Shown: positions 1 to 11,664 of the stretch, piece after piece
Position numbering within the stretch: the stretch's first letter is position 1
Layout of the letters: each line of letters opens with the position of its first letter
Assembly: GCA_029747015.1 (NCBI GenBank)
Contig: JAKOGI010000024.1
Location: 525,001 to 589,000 of the forward strand
Reading direction: 5' to 3'
Source of the DNA: Carnegiea gigantea
Taxonomy: Eukaryota > Streptophyta > Magnoliopsida > Caryophyllales > Cactaceae
Length of the DNA stretch: 64,000 nucleotides
The notes under the pieces: generated by a model
The model's database searches: none
The model's input: only the letters and a program-made list of their open reading frames with translations
What the model was told of the DNA's origin: nothing
Translations under genes and position numbers: made by a program

Positions 1-240
1 ACCGATTATAAGGCCGTGCTCATGGACTCCTAGCTGGGGGCTAGGAGCATTGCGGTCAGCCATGAGGCCGTGCTCCTAGGCTCTCAGCCCCTACTAAGGC
101 TAAGAGCGTAGCGCCCGGTCATAAGGCCGTGCTCTTGGACTCTTAGGCCCCATTGGGGCTAAGAGTGTAGCAACTGGTCATAAGGCCGTGCTCATGGACC
201 CTCAGCTCCTAAGACAAGGCGTGTTACAAGCGTCCCTCAA
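1..240. repeat. Tandem array, left block (~60 bp units)
   Basis: About four degenerate units, each containing GGCCGTGCTC, an inverted repeat around TAGCCCC/GGGGCTA and a GTAGC-type tail. It is the same monomer as the block at 3400-4040 and runs off the left edge. With that block it brackets the antisense gene. Confidence 0.8.
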
Positions 241-382
241 GTAATATACTCAGTGATCCGTTCCCTCACGAGATCCAAGGTTTTCGCCGATGAAATGGCG
301 ACAACTGGTTGCGACGTGACATCGATTGGGAAAAACGGTGCCTGTTAGGTGTTATTAGGAGCTGTATCCTGCCTTTTCATTC

Positions 383-390
383 TATATAAG
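383..390 (+). promoter_or_regulatory. TATA box candidate for the antisense extra gene
   Basis: TATATAAG lies on the plus strand about 550 bp upstream of the likely start codon at 941, in the right direction to drive it. A plausible 5' leader with one intron follows. This is inferred from position only. Confidence 0.4.
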
Positions 391-606
391 GGTGAGGATT
401 CGGCAGAAGAGGTGCCATTTGATGACTGCAAATTTCAATCACCTAGAGAGAAAACATTTCTAGAGAGAGAAGCACTACACCTCCTTTCCCCTCTGTATTT
501 AACTTCACTGTTTACGTTTCAAGCTTTCCGTTTGTATCTTCAAGGGCTTGCTTGAGTATTCATCCTCCCCTTCAAACAGCTTTCTTCGAGTCTTCATCTT
601 CCACAG

Positions 607-931
607 GTACATCCTTGCGCCCCTTTGAAGCATTATTTGTTATTCTTGTACATTATGTTATCACCTTGCTCATCAAGTGGAGACGTTCCTGAGGGGTTGA
701 CCGACCCCCAAGTGGAGAGTCGGCCTCCCGGCCTTTATTGATGGCCGGCATCCCCCAAAAAAATAAATGTAGGGAACCCAAAAAGATTCCCTATCCGGTG
801 CCCCTTTTTGAACCGGGCACTCCCTCGTGGTCCAGTTACGAGTACTCCTCCACCCCTAGTATCCTTAGTCTCGAAGTGGAGGTGACATATCCTGAGAGAT
901 CACCGTAGCTAATTATATGACTGATTTTCAG
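607..931 (+). other. Possible 5' leader intron of the antisense gene
   Basis: A donor after CCACAG (GTACAT) at 607 and an acceptor TGATTTTCAG ending at 931 bracket a non-coding stretch just upstream of the ATG at 941. The sites look reasonable but there is no transcript evidence. Confidence 0.35.
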
Positions 932-940
932 GTTCGAAAA

Positions 941-3205
941 ATGACGAAGACCAAGTCTACCCCCTGCCTTAGGTCTCCCGAAGAACTGCTAGCTGAGGGT
1001 AAATAACGTAATCCCTGTTTAGCTCCATCCTTACCCGAATCGGGAGCCGAAGTGGCCTCCACTTGTTCGAGCTCTTTGTCAGGAGGGACCTACTATAGCG
1101 GCCCTTCTGACAGTTCGTCGAGGAGTTCGTCCTCGGAGGGGGCGTCAACTAGCTTCTCATCCTCTAAAGGGTCGTCGGCTCCGGGTAAGTCGGTGCTTGA
1201 GTAAAAAGGTCGCGCGCCTAAAGAATTGGTAACAGAGATTGTGGCAGAAGGGCCGGAGTTCCTCGGGGCCCCAACTCGCTTGGATCCGCAGGATGGTCTG
1301 GGCAGTCACTTCTATGATCCAAATGTTGTCACTACGTTGCAAAGGTTGGCCCTTGAGAAGCAGTACCTTCTGCCTGCCGAGTATACCTTCGTGATCCCCG
1401 AGGCGGATACCACCGTGAATGAGCCGCCCATAAAATGTATAACAGTCTATCGCGCAACCCTTAACTACGGTCTCCGATTTCCGCATCATCCTGTGATTGT
1501 AGAGATCTTAAACAAGTATAAACTGGCGCCTGTGCAGGTTGTGCCCACATCATGGCACAACATTTGCTCTTTTATTGCAACTTGCGAGCTACGTAGCCTC
1601 ACTTGCTCAGCTCGGGCGTTCAGCCTCGTATGTACCGTTCAGAAGGCTCCCAAGGAGACCGATGGTCTTGGTGGTATTGCTTCACTAACAGGCCGACTTT
1701 TATAACGGCTATTAAGATGAAATCGAAAGTGAAGTACTGGAAGTATGACTTCCTCTTCTTACATTGGGAGTCAGGTTGGGGAGACGTTCCGGACTGGAAC
1801 GAGGGCAAACCTGTGAGGAACCCCTTTGCGGAGCCCATGACCGAGGAGAGGAAGGCTGCCCGCTACTTCCAGTTCTACATACGCGAGGATGACAAGTCTC
1901 GGCCCATCCCCAAGTTTATGGCTTAAGCAATTGAGTCAGTGAAGGGCCCTGAGAGGAGAAGGAGCAAGTCCAGTGGCAGGGAGCCTTTGAATTGGCTCCC
2001 CAAGTTGAAGTTCTTTCCCAACGATTTCTTTCTCGCTGCGGCCGGCCTTCTGATTCTTAAGAATTACTCCAAGGGTACTTTGTCAGCCCAATGCTAACCA
2101 TCCTTATGTTTGGTACTGACCCAACTTCCTTTTTGTTTTACGCAGAGCAAGCGAGGGCAAGGTTGATGGTCTTCGAAACCGAGGACGCCACTCCGGAGCA
2201 CGTGGCGGCCGACACTGAGCGCCGGTAAGAAGAGGAAAGGCAGCGCCTCGTCACCCAATAGGCCAAAAAGGTACAATGTATAACGTTGTTTACCCCCCTT
2301 TCTCGTAATCCCTGGATTCCACTGACTGAGTCATTTTCCTGCAGGCACCCTCCCTCGTTCCACGCAGGAAGAAGCCTGCCGTCAGCCTACCGGTCAGGAA
2401 ACAGCAATGGACTGAGGGCCATCCGGATGAGGTCACAGTCTCCGCCCCGTCGGAAGTGGGGGAAGCGGGAGTCGAACGGTCGGCCTCTCATCGATCGGGA
2501 AGACGGTCGTCTGGAGATCACGCCTCCGCCCTTCAGGAGTAAGCTGCTGGCGATTTCTCCTCAATCACCCAGCGGCCATCCACCAACTTCATCAAGGTGG
2601 ACCCCGCCGCTAAGTTCTCGCTCGTCCAGGACTTGGTTAAGTCCTAGGACTTAGTAACTCCCGGGGCTTCGGATCCCCCTAAGATAATCGAGGAGGAAAT
2701 AGCCATGGCTGAGGTATTCGCTCAGGGAGTGAGGGCTGTGGCAGAATGTCGAACATTATAGGGGCTTATCACTCTGTACCAGCGACATTGGGGAAAGCTG
2801 AGGCCTAATCTGGATGCTCGTGAAGCCGAAAAGAAGTGGTTGCAGCACCAGCTAGAGGAGGCGCTAGTGAAGGCCGGAGGTGATGCGGCCCAGGCCAAGA
2901 AGCAAGACTACCAGCAAGGCCGCGCTGATACCCTCGGGTATTTGCGCAAAGTCCTGGTGACTGTGGCCCAAGAGTTTCAGGAGGATAGTTACTTTGAGGC
3001 CTACCTCCACTACGTAGATGAGCGTTAGTGGGCCGCCGATAAGGGTCGTGACCCTGAGGAGGTGGAGTTTATCCCTCCTTCCATCGAGGGTGAGGACGCA
3101 GGGGATGAGGCCACCAACCCCTTGGATGCTGAGGCCGGGGCTTCTGAAGAGAGGGACATGAGGACAGTGGAGAGCCCGATGCGTAACCCTCTCCCGTTTT
3201 TTTAG
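941..3205 (+). pseudogene. Antisense extra gene of the Tat element, Transposase_28-like ('putative gypsy type transposon' domain)
   Basis: A broken three-exon gene that runs against the retrotransposon. Exon 1 (941-2074) starts at ATG 941 and encodes a Ser-rich N-terminus. It is followed near 1226-1700 by a region resembling plant PF04195, with LPAEYTFVIPEAD and RFPHHPVIVEILNKY. After a frameshift near 1650 it continues as GWGDVPDWNEG. Two short introns are clear: 2075-2145 (donor GTACTT, acceptor TTTTACGCAG) and 2271-2344 (donor GTACAA, acceptor TTTTCCTGCAG). Exon 3 (from 2345) stays in one frame to a terminal TAG at 3203-3205. It encodes a charged, probably coiled-coil tail around 2840-3028 and an acidic C-terminus. 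In-frame stops occur at 1004, 1202, about 1924, in mid exon 3 and at 3026, so it is a pseudogene. Function is unknown even in intact family members. The domain assignment is from memory of the family. Confidence 0.7.
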
Positions 3206-3399
3206 GGGTTGTACTCTTTTTTGTTGATGAAAGAACGTTCACTTCTGTTTACCAGCTTCTCTCATTCATTCTTCTACTTCCTACTTGTCCTTTCGTTTCA
3301 GCCTGCATTTTGCTCCTTTTGCACCGTTAGGGTAGCATCCCGCAAGCGAAAGAACAAATGATGCGTCATGCTGTTGAAGAGCTTATACCTCGTTTCAGC

Positions 3400-4040
3400 C
3401 GTGCGTGAGGACCCTTAACCCCCATTGGGGCTGAGAGTTTAGCGACCGGCCATGAGGCCGTGCTTGACGACCTTTAGCCTCCAATGGGGCTAACAGTTTA
3501 GCGACCGGCTGTGACGCCGTGCCCAGGGACTCCTAGCCCCCTAGGAGTGTAGGGACCGGCCACGAGGCCGTGCTTGAGGACCCTTAGCCCCTAGTGGGGC
3601 TACGAGTGCAGCGACCGTCCGCGAGACCGTATTTGAGGACCCTTAGCCCCCAGTGGGGCTAAGCGTGTAGCGACCAGCCGTGAGGCCATGCTTAGGGACT
3701 CCTAGCCCCTAGTGGGGCTAAGAGTGTACCGACCGGCCGTGAGGCAGTGGTTGCGGACCCTTAGCCCCCTGTGGGGCTGAAGGTGTAGTGACCGGCCGCG
3801 AGGCCATGCTTGAGGACCCTTAGCTCCCAGTGGGGCTAAGAGTGTAGCGATCAGCCATGAGGCCGTGCTTGAGGGCCCTTAGCCCCTAGTGGGGTTAAGA
3901 GTATAGCGACCAGCCGTGAAGCCGTGCTTAAGAGCTCCTAGCCCCCAGTGGGGCTAAGAGTGTAGCGACCGGCCATAAGGCTGTGCTTAGGGACTTCTAA
4001 GAGTGTAGCGACCAGCCGTGAGGCCGTGCTTAGGGAGAAC
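3400..4040. repeat. Tandem array, ~59 bp hairpin-containing units (about 11 copies)
   Basis: Units recur at about 3438, 3498, 3549, 3610, 3668, 3726, 3786, 3844, 3903, 3962 and 4007. Each has GCGACCGGCC, a GAGGCCGTGCTT segment and an inverted repeat CTTAGCCCC-CAGT-GGGGCTAAG that could form a 9 bp stem. Some units replace the stem arm by CTCCTAG with the matching arm CTAGGAG. The array sits between the integrase and the antisense gene. Confidence 0.9.
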
Positions 4041-4142
4041 AAGGGGTGCACATAAGTTCAAAAGTGACCGCCTTGGGCTTCTGACTTCATTGCTTATGAT
4101 CAAAATGTACATGTAGGTGGGGGATAAAGAAAAAACATAAAC

Positions 4143-4853
4143 CTAAGTATAGTATTTCCTGAGGTTGCTCCTATACCAGGCCCGTGGGATAGGGGTACCG
4201 ACGATGGCCTCCAGTCGATATGTTCCGGGGCGGATTTGTGTAGCAACCTTGTATGGTCCTTGCCAGTTGGCAGTTAGTTTTTCGTGTTCCCCCGCCCTAG
4301 CTACGACCTCTATGAGCTGAAGAACGAGGTCGCCCACCTGAATTGGCTGCACTTGCATCGCGCAGTTGTGTAGGCGTGTGATGCGTAGTTTATAGAGAGC
4401 TTCTCGAAGGAGAGCGTCGCCCCGAATAGAGGGAAGGAGATCAAGGTCGCAGAGTGCTGTATTATTCAACCCGTCTTGGAAAGTTGTCAACCGGTGAGTG
4501 TAAAGGGCGACCTCAACGGGTAAAACAGCCTCGGATCCATAGGCTAACATAAAAGGGGTTTTGCCAGTAGCGGTTTTCTCGGTTGTACGTAGGTACCATA
4601 GGACGCCGTGCAGTTCGCTCATCCATTTGCCCTTTGTGTTATCAAGCTTCTTCTGCAAGCCATGGAGGATAGATTTATTGGGCATCTCGGCTTGGCTGTT
4701 GGTCTGAGGGTGTGCCACAACAGTGAAACGCGCCTAGCAGACCAAGTTGCTGAGATAGTCTGTGAGTTTACTGGTGTCAAACTACTGGCTGTTGTCAAAA
4801 ATTATGGCACGAGGAATGTCGAAGCGGGTGATAATGTTTCGCCAAATATAACC
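4143..4853 (-). pseudogene. Integrase C-terminal half, Tat-type Ty3/gypsy
   Basis: The minus-strand reading covers the end of the integrase core and the C-terminal region. It includes a degenerate RFDIPRAIIFDN segment (second catalytic Asp), AHPQTNSQAE (catalytic Glu region), then KWMSELHGVLWYLRTT, TPFMLAYGSEAVLPVE and a C-terminal WQGPYKV...GTYRLE segment. The stretch from 4718 down to 4143 is open. Upstream of it two stops lie in the core (after the DN motif and just before HPQ). The reading ends at about 4853 without the first catalytic Asp. Integrase joins element cDNA to chromosomal DNA; this copy cannot be active. The LAYG and LPVE motifs fit the Tat/Athila side of Ty3/gypsy. Confidence 0.85.
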
Positions 4854-5389
4854 AGGTTAATTTTCTTATTCATTTTCATATTTATTTAGGTGCAGTTCAT
4901 TTGTTATTTAATTTTAAATTTCTTTTTCTGCTAGTACAACAACAACTTCCGATGTGGATTCTGCTTTTGTGGGATCTGGGGAGATCAGATGTAAATAGTC
5001 TTACATCTATAGATATGTGTACCCTCAGAGAGATCGATTTCAAGAGATCCACAAAAAAAAATTCTTAAGAAATCAATTTTGAAGTTAAAAACTATTGACA
5101 TGCAAAAGATCCTAAAGATATGAAATACTCAAGCCAACATCTAAAATATATATAAAAGCAACACATAAGCAACATAAAACTAGTACAAGAAGTGTGGTAC
5201 CTTGAACAACTAGAAGTCTGGTAGTAACCACCCCGCTAAGATCGGACCATGACATGTATATAAAAGTCCTGCACACGTAAGATATAAAAAAATCTAATGC
5301 AACACAGAAACATTCCCAACTCTTTTAGAGGCCAAATAAGGGTACCATCAAGCGACATCCACTACCTACAATCCACCACTTTATTTATT
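4854..5389. other. No gene; possible SINE-like remnant near 4960-5060
   Basis: AT-rich DNA between the Tat fragment and the LINE. GGGATCTGGGGAGATCA followed by a CTTACA-type stretch and AGAGAGATCGATTTC recalls the body of Au/TS-type plant SINEs, but the match is by eye and weak. The rest may be LINE 3' untranslated sequence. No ORF is supported. Confidence 0.3.
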
Positions 5390-7331
5390 GACCTCTACAG
5401 ACTTCTATCCTGATCCATGTCCTCTATTGGTCCTAAAAAATTCATATCATGTCTAATTACTTCATTCCAACTCTTCTTTGGTCATCTTTTGCCTCTCTGA
5501 AATTCCATAAGGCTAACAATTTTAAAACTCCTCACAGGTGCATCAACACTTCTTCTCTTTACATGACCATATCTAAGCTTAGCCTTCGTCTTCTTATCTT
5601 CTATGGGTGTCACCTGTACTTTGTCTCTAATCATTTCATTCATAATCCTATTAAATCATATGACCATATATCTATGGAATCATCCTCATTGTTGTTACCA
5701 ACAATCTCTGCACTTGAGTCTTCTTGATTGCCCAACATTCTGAGCCATACAAAAACATTGGTCTCACTACCTTACGACAAACTTTGCCTTTTCGTCCCAC
5801 CTGGATCCTCTTATCACATAACACTAATGAAGTATTCCTCCACTTTTGTCATCCTACTTGTATACGATGGTTGATGTCTTCATCAATATCTCCTATATCC
5901 TGGATGATCGAGCCCAAATATCTGAATTACTCAGCTCTTTGTTTTGGCACACCCACTATGATAACTTCTTTGCCACTTATTTCCCCTCCACTGAAACCAC
6001 ATTTTAAGTATTCAATCTTTAACCTACTTACTTTAAAACATCAAGACTCTAGGGTATGCCTCCAATGCTCTAATTTGGTGTGCACACTGTCCCTAGTTTC
6101 ATCGATAAGGATAATATCATTAGCAAATAGCATGCACCGTGTTACTCATCTTGAATTCCTTTAATAAGCTCATCCAAAACAATAGTGAAGAGAAATGGGC
6201 TAAGAGTTGATCCTTCATGGAGCCTAATATCAATAAGAAAGTCATTGGCATCCTCTCCTGAGGTCCTAAGACTAGTCTTCACTTCGTTGTATATATCCTT
6301 ACTAATTGAGATATACGCAGCTGACACTCCTTTCTTAAGCATCTCCAAAGCACCACACACGGTACTCTATCATATGCTTTCTTCAAATCTATGAACACCA
6401 TGTAGAGATCCTTTTTTCTATCCCTATATAATTCCATGGGCCTTCTTATAAGATGGATTGCTTTTGTAGTTGATCTACCTAATATAAAACCAAACTGGTT
6501 CACTGAAATTAGGATAAACTTCCTTAACCTCCTTTCAATCGTCCTTTCTTGCAACTTCATAGTATGACTAAGCAGTTTTATACCTCTATAGTTATTGCAA
6601 TCTTAGACATCCCCTTTGTTCTTATAGAGTTAGATGACTGTACTGATTCTCCATTTGAGCAGCATCATCACAGTCTTAAGAGTAATATTAAATAGCTCTG
6701 TTAACCATTCTAGTCTCTCTTCCCCCAACACTTCCATACTTCCACAGGGACACGATCCGAGCACACCGCTTTTCCCGTCCTCATCTTGTTTAAAGCCTCT
6801 CTAACCTCATCTTTGGTGATACAACTACAGGGCTAGTACTTTTGCTACCCTTCACGACACACTTCCTCACACATATGGGAATTCTCATTCATTTCACCAT
6901 GAAAGAGCTTATAAAAGCAACTTTCACATTTCCTTGATTTTTGCTCCCTCTACTAAAACCTTACCATCTTCATCTTTGATACAACTTATGTTTCCTAGGT
7001 CTTTTGTTTTCCTTTCCATAGCTTTTGCCAGTTAAAAGACCTCATTCTCACCACATTTAGTCTCAAGTTTTTCATTTAGCCTTTTATACGCATTATTCTT
7101 GGCAACACAAACTGCTTTCTTGCAAACTTTTTAGCCCTCTTGTACTTGATTTTATTAACCTCTTTTTTCTCGTCCATCGAACTATTGACTACAGCAATAC
7201 ATGCATCGTATTTCACCTTAACTTTAGCTTTCGATTCTTCATTTCACCACCAAGCTCCTCTTATTTGGACCCTACCTCCTCGAAAGGTTCCTAAAATTCT
7301 ATTAGTCAATCTCCGAATGCACTTTGCTATT
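5390..7331 (-). pseudogene. RTE LINE ORF2, linker, reverse transcriptase and C-terminus
   Basis: The minus strand encodes a degenerate RTE reverse transcriptase. From N to C it shows a Lys-rich linker (AKNNAYKRLNEKLETK), [34 protein letters not shown] (first catalytic Asp region), LHEGSTLSPFLF, then the A/C-type catalytic box FANDIILIDETRD at about 6116-6127, where the first Asp of the usual FADD is Asn. Below 6000 the C-terminal region degrades, ending in KKSWNEVIRHDMNFLGPIED near 5400-5450. Several frameshifts and stops separate the readable pieces (6279-6560 and 6142-6360 are the longest). The protein would have reverse-transcribed its own RNA at a nicked target; this copy is dead. Plus-strand ORFs over this region are antisense shadows. 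Confidence 0.85.
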
Positions 7332-8797
7332 TGTTAGGGAAAAAACAAAGTTTTAATATTTATAAACCCCAAGTGTAAGGTGTATCATTGAGTACTTGGG
7401 GTGTCGTCCGCATAGAGTTGTGTTTCCAACTACTAGGGCTAGCTAAAGCGTCTCGAGCTAGGCAAGATCGAAAGGGATGGACGATGAACTAAACTATGCT
7501 AACAAACATAGAAGAAGCGACTTGGAGTTATGATTTGACCAATGCAGGAACCAACTAATCGAGATGAGTCCTAACTTACCTAAACTACACACGAACTGGA
7601 GATGGTCGGTTGCACCATCGCAGACCACCTAAGCCCTCTCTCAAGGGTCATGAGCTAATCTAATTAGCCTAACCACTTATTTTCATGGGGCTAGTCCAAT
7701 TAGACCACAAAATTAGCAACCCTCGAACCTAACTCGATTCAGATACTATTTTCATGTCCCGAACTCGGCTATTCCCTCTCTCACACCAGCTAATTGAGCT
7801 CACCTCTCAGCATAAGTCAATCGCCCAAAAATATGGGTGAAAGCTCTCTCAAGCATTTCATCAAACACTTGGCGAGCATAAGAGAGAACTCTAAGTTCTA
7901 GGCATAGATTGGGTATGGTTAGGCCAAATACAAGATCAATTAGCCATTAAGAGGCTAATCACAATCCAAGCCAACACAATCTACCAACTAAGCATCACTA
8001 ACACATGAAAACCTAAACTAGTGAACAAGAGTATAAACTTGAACAAGAGAAGAAAGAGAATGAAATAAAATGAATCTAAACAACTAAATAACATGAATCA
8101 ACAACAAAAACTAAACATTGAAACTAAACAAATAAATACAAGAATTAAACTATCAAAATCAAAACAAGAACAACATATGAAATAAAGAGAGAAAAGAAAG
8201 AAAACTTAGTCTTGAATTGATAGAAGGAACTTGAAATCTAAAGGTTAAATCCAAGATTACAATCTTCAATCCTAAACTAATCCTCTTATTGAGGTTTTAT
8301 TTGCTAAAACCTAACCTAAATTACTCTAGAAGTCGCCAGAGAGAAGCCCCAAGCGAACCCCGTGCGACCTCCTTTCAAAACTGGCCGAAGTGGCGCTTAT
8401 ATCGCGGAAGTAGACCCGACGCACCGGCCGTGTGCCACCATGCATGGTCACACGCACGGCTGTGCACCTGGCCGTGCGTGGTCTCTGGTCGCCAGGCACG
8501 ACCGTGCTCCCCTGTGGAACGGCCCTGCGGTCTTCCAACCTGCTGCCTTGGTTCCCGGGCCTTCATTAGACCTCTATTCTTGTTCAAAATGCATCCTCAA
8601 ATGCCTCATTCCCTATTAAAGTTGGCGAGTTTCTCATCTCTTTGGCCAAACTCCTAGAAAACAAGAAAACCAACCAAATAAGTACATTATGAACTAAAAG
8701 AGGCAAATTTAACCCTTTCTCCTTAAGATTCGACATGAAAACCATGAATAAAGTAGGTCAAATAAGAGATAAGATGAGGTCAAATATAGGTGCAACA
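7332..8797 (-). repeat. LTR (3' LTR of the minus-strand gag-only element)
   Basis: 1466 bp direct repeat of 11665-13105. It contains a GC-rich cluster at about 8400-8530 with many CACGGCCGTG-like palindromes, unlike the surrounding AT-rich sequence. The ORFs called there on both strands are products of this GC-rich patch. Confidence 0.93.
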
Positions 8798-10255
8798 AAT
8801 ACCCCCATACATACCGTTTGCTCGTCCTCGAGTAAAACGAAAATAAAAACTAAAGTAAACAACTAACTCACTTTCGTAGGAATCACGGTTGCATTTAGCA
8901 TATGCAACAAGCCCTTTGAACCCCTTGGTTCCCCTAAGTGAACGAGTGAGGTCTCGTGAGGGTTTGCAGAGGATGTACCCACAAAATCTCAAAAAAGGAA
9001 AATAAAAAAAAGAGAAACAAAAATTGAAAGTAAATAAAGAAATGAATAAAATAAAATAAAAATGACAAAATACAAAATATATATGGGGGTAAACTGTACA
9101 CAATCGGATCAATCAAAATCCCCTAGTACTCAAGTATCAGTCTATACACAAGTATTAATGCATTTCAGGACACATCATCCCAAAGAATGGCATCCACACA
9201 TCAGCTTTTCACCCCACGACACATAAGAACATTGAATCCATCCTGGTGCCTGGTGTTCAAGTGTATCATCACCCTAAGACTTTGGCTTACCAAAATCAAG
9301 CTCAATCCCACTTAACTAACACAAGCTGCCTTGTTGACTTGCTAGCATGGAAAACAAGTTTCCCCAGTAGCGTTATTGCCTCAAAGGGTAGTACCTAGTA
9401 GTGCATGCCTCAAAGGAGTACTTGTCATTCCAAACTCTTTTCTTCCCTCCTTTTTTTTTCTTTTTCTTCTTCTTTGTCAATCCAAACTCTTATCGCCCCT
9501 TAAAGGGATACAACCAGTAGCGTATGAGTTTGTTTGTTTGTTTGTTTTTTTTTTTTTTGGTTTTTGTTTTTGTTCTTGGAAAAAAGGTGCAAGCACATAC
9601 AAAGATAACTGTGTAGTAGACAAGTGGGAGAGCTGATCATAGAAGACTAAGAATGTAAGATAATAATAATACATAAATCAGGATTGGATTGTAAAATTAC
9701 AATGGACTGTTAGGGTTAGAACTGAGGCCTAAAATTACAAACTTGGGACGAATATCTATCATGCACATTATATTTATATATGAGATAATAGCCAAGGTAC
9801 CGGAGATCAAGGTTGATCAAAATAGTACAAAACTCCCCTAAATCCAGCAAAAAGGAAAAATTATACCAAAAAAAAGAGAAAATTTGAAAAATTTTCATAA
9901 AAGTAAGAATAAAAGGGTAGATGACTCCACCCCCACACATAAATCTCACAATGTCCTCATTGGGAGCCAAGAGTCATCACCAACCACAAAGCACACAAAA
10001 ACCAAAATCAAACAAAACACACAGATACAAAAGCTCACTCACGCAACCAAAACATAAAAACACACAAAAGTGATCATAGCCATCAACTGGCTCAACAGAT
10101 GCCCAAATTTCACCTCAAAATGATGACCATAAAAGTACAATCCTAATATCCATAACTAAACAAAAACAAAAAGAGAGAAAATAAAAAATAAAAAGAAGGG
10201 GGAGAAGAGTGAGAACGATTATACCAGGTCAAGTACTGAATGTACCCGAACTTTG
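8798..10255. other. Non-coding 3' part of the gag-only element
   Basis: About 1.46 kb of AT-rich filler with homopolymer runs (T-run near 9547-9560) and no supported ORF. Directly next to the LTR a short purine-rich stretch on the minus strand (ATGGGGGTATT, 8798-8808) is a plausible polypurine tract. Confidence 0.6.
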
Positions 10256-11527
10256 CTAGAGCGGCTTAAGGAGTATCAGCCACTCCTTACCTCTCAAGAT
10301 GCGAGTCGTCAGCTCAGATGCAGTTAAAGCTCGTAAGAGCTTATCATGTGCCTGTGCATGCATCTCAGAATGACGTAAGTAAGAGAACACAAAGAAGAGC
10401 ATAGCAAAGAAAATCGTTGCCCTCTTATACTTATCAAATGCCATAGAAAAGTCAAAAGCATGATCAAAGGAAGTGTTCTATATGACTTTCCTAGGCAAGT
10501 CCTCTAGGTATACACAATAAGGATCCAAGGAGGGGTTATACCCTTTAATATCGCCTAGGGACTCAGGGAATGCATGCAAGTAGGAGGGGGCACTGGTGGG
10601 AAGTAAGGGGGATGAAATGGGAGTCAAGTCAAGTGGCTCGGCGCAAATTGGGTCGAGATGGTCAATACTAGGTGCGGCATAAACCACCAAACTATCATCA
10701 CACAACTCCTCAAAAGGAGCCTCCCCAAGATGTGACTTAACCAAGATAGGTTCTTTCGACCAAGTAGGAAAATCATCCTCCAAAACAGTAACATCACCCC
10801 TGTATGACTCACCCATCTCTAACCCCGTGCACTGAGCTAAAGGGAGGGGAGAAGCGTGTAAGGTCAAAGCACTGACGGTAGTGCCTATGGGTGTGCTAGT
10901 AGAGGATGGAGCAACAAGTGATGAAGAGGTCAAGGGAGGGTCAGGCGCTTCCTCTAGGTCAGTGTAAGGTATATCATCAACAAAACTCAAGCGTAGGGGA
11001 AGTGAAGACTCACAATCATCATAGAGACGAGCCTCAAGTCTAGGGCAAGGTAGACTAGGGTCGGTCTCATGCGATAAACCACACTCCCTCATCCTTCTAA
11101 TAAAACGCTCGTGTTGCTCATTCATTGTCCCTATCATAGCATCAAGTCTAGCATAACATTCATCGGAAACATCATAATAAGGACAAGAATTTACATCATG
11201 GTCAAAAGATTGGCAAAAGGAGCACAACACATGAGGGTAAGAAGAGTAGTGATGATATGGGTCCCTAGCATCATCAGATTACCATTGATGCCAAGCTAGA
11301 GACTCAAACAAATTCCACATACTATCAATATCTAAGGAACACAATCCACCATGATACATGGACTCAAGGATGGCTCAGGTCTCATGTGCTATCCCCTTAA
11401 GCATAACATTGCATATTTCCCATCTTTCATACGTGAAATGCATATATTGAGCACGATAATTATTCAATCGAGACAAATATTGCCAAAAAGGTTCATGCTT
11501 AAACTGAGGTAAATGGAAAATAGCCAT
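10256..11527 (-). pseudogene. gag-like protein with CCHC zinc knuckle
   Basis: One minus-strand frame runs from ATG at 11527 to 10256 with only about three stops. The N-terminal part, MAIFHLPQFKHEPFWQYLSR and YERWEICNVMLKGIAHET, looks like a gag capsid segment. It leads into a zinc knuckle CSFCQSFDHDVNSC (CX2CX4HX4C) near 11224. A Pro/Ser/Asp-rich region follows, containing GYNPSLDPYCVYLEDLPRK, then a hydrophobic tail after a TAG at 10478-10480. The longest open stretch is 10478-11230 (250 residues). Gag would package element RNA. I recall closely similar proteins in dicot genomes annotated only as hypothetical. No pol follows, so it could act only with a partner element. Confidence 0.75.
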
Positions 11528-11640
11528 CTTGAAATTTTTTTATTTTTTTGAAATTTTTGATTTTTGAAATTTTTTTTTTGGATTTTCTAAAAGCCTAGCC
11601 TCGAATGCTAAAGTAAACCCCAATATTGAAAAGCAACAAC

Positions 11641-11658
11641 TCCCCGGTAATGGCACCA
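11641..11658 (-). other. Primer binding site, tRNA-Asp-like
   Basis: On the minus strand TGGTGCCATTACCGGGGA lies 6 bp inside the 5' LTR. It matches the complement of the plant tRNA-Asp 3' end (TGGCGCCGTTGCCGGGGA) at 15 of 18 positions, and all three differences are C-to-T or G-to-A. This PBS is typical of Athila-type elements. Confidence 0.8.
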
Positions 11659-11664
11659 AAAACT

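Larger units (their letters stand above)
1..4853 (-). mobile_element. 3' part of a Tat-type Ty3/gypsy retrotransposon
   Basis: Read on the minus strand, the order is integrase remnant, ~59 bp tandem array, an extra gene on the opposite strand, then more of the same array at the left window edge. Tat-lineage elements (Grande, Retand, Ogre relatives) are known for tandem repeats and extra ORFs between pol and the 3' LTR, sometimes antisense. The 3' LTR is outside the window. The upstream side ends near 4853, inside the integrase core, where unrelated AT-rich sequence begins. The lineage call is inferred from this architecture and the integrase, not from a tree. Confidence 0.7.

Noticed and set aside
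1157..1489. Minus-strand ORF of 110 codons
   Set aside because: Antisense to the better supported Transposase_28-like exon; no recognisable motif.
3400..4040. CRISPR-like appearance of regular repeats
   Set aside because: Units are contiguous tandem copies without unique spacers, in a plant retrotransposon context.
5449..6164. Plus-strand ORFs of 92 and 146 codons
   Set aside because: Exact antisense of the RTE reverse transcriptase, which carries clear RT motifs on the minus strand.
8289..8657. Overlapping ORFs on both strands in the GC-rich patch of the LTR (and the copy at 12643-12965)
   Set aside because: They lie inside an LTR, are open on several frames because of GC-rich palindromic sequence, and show no family motif.
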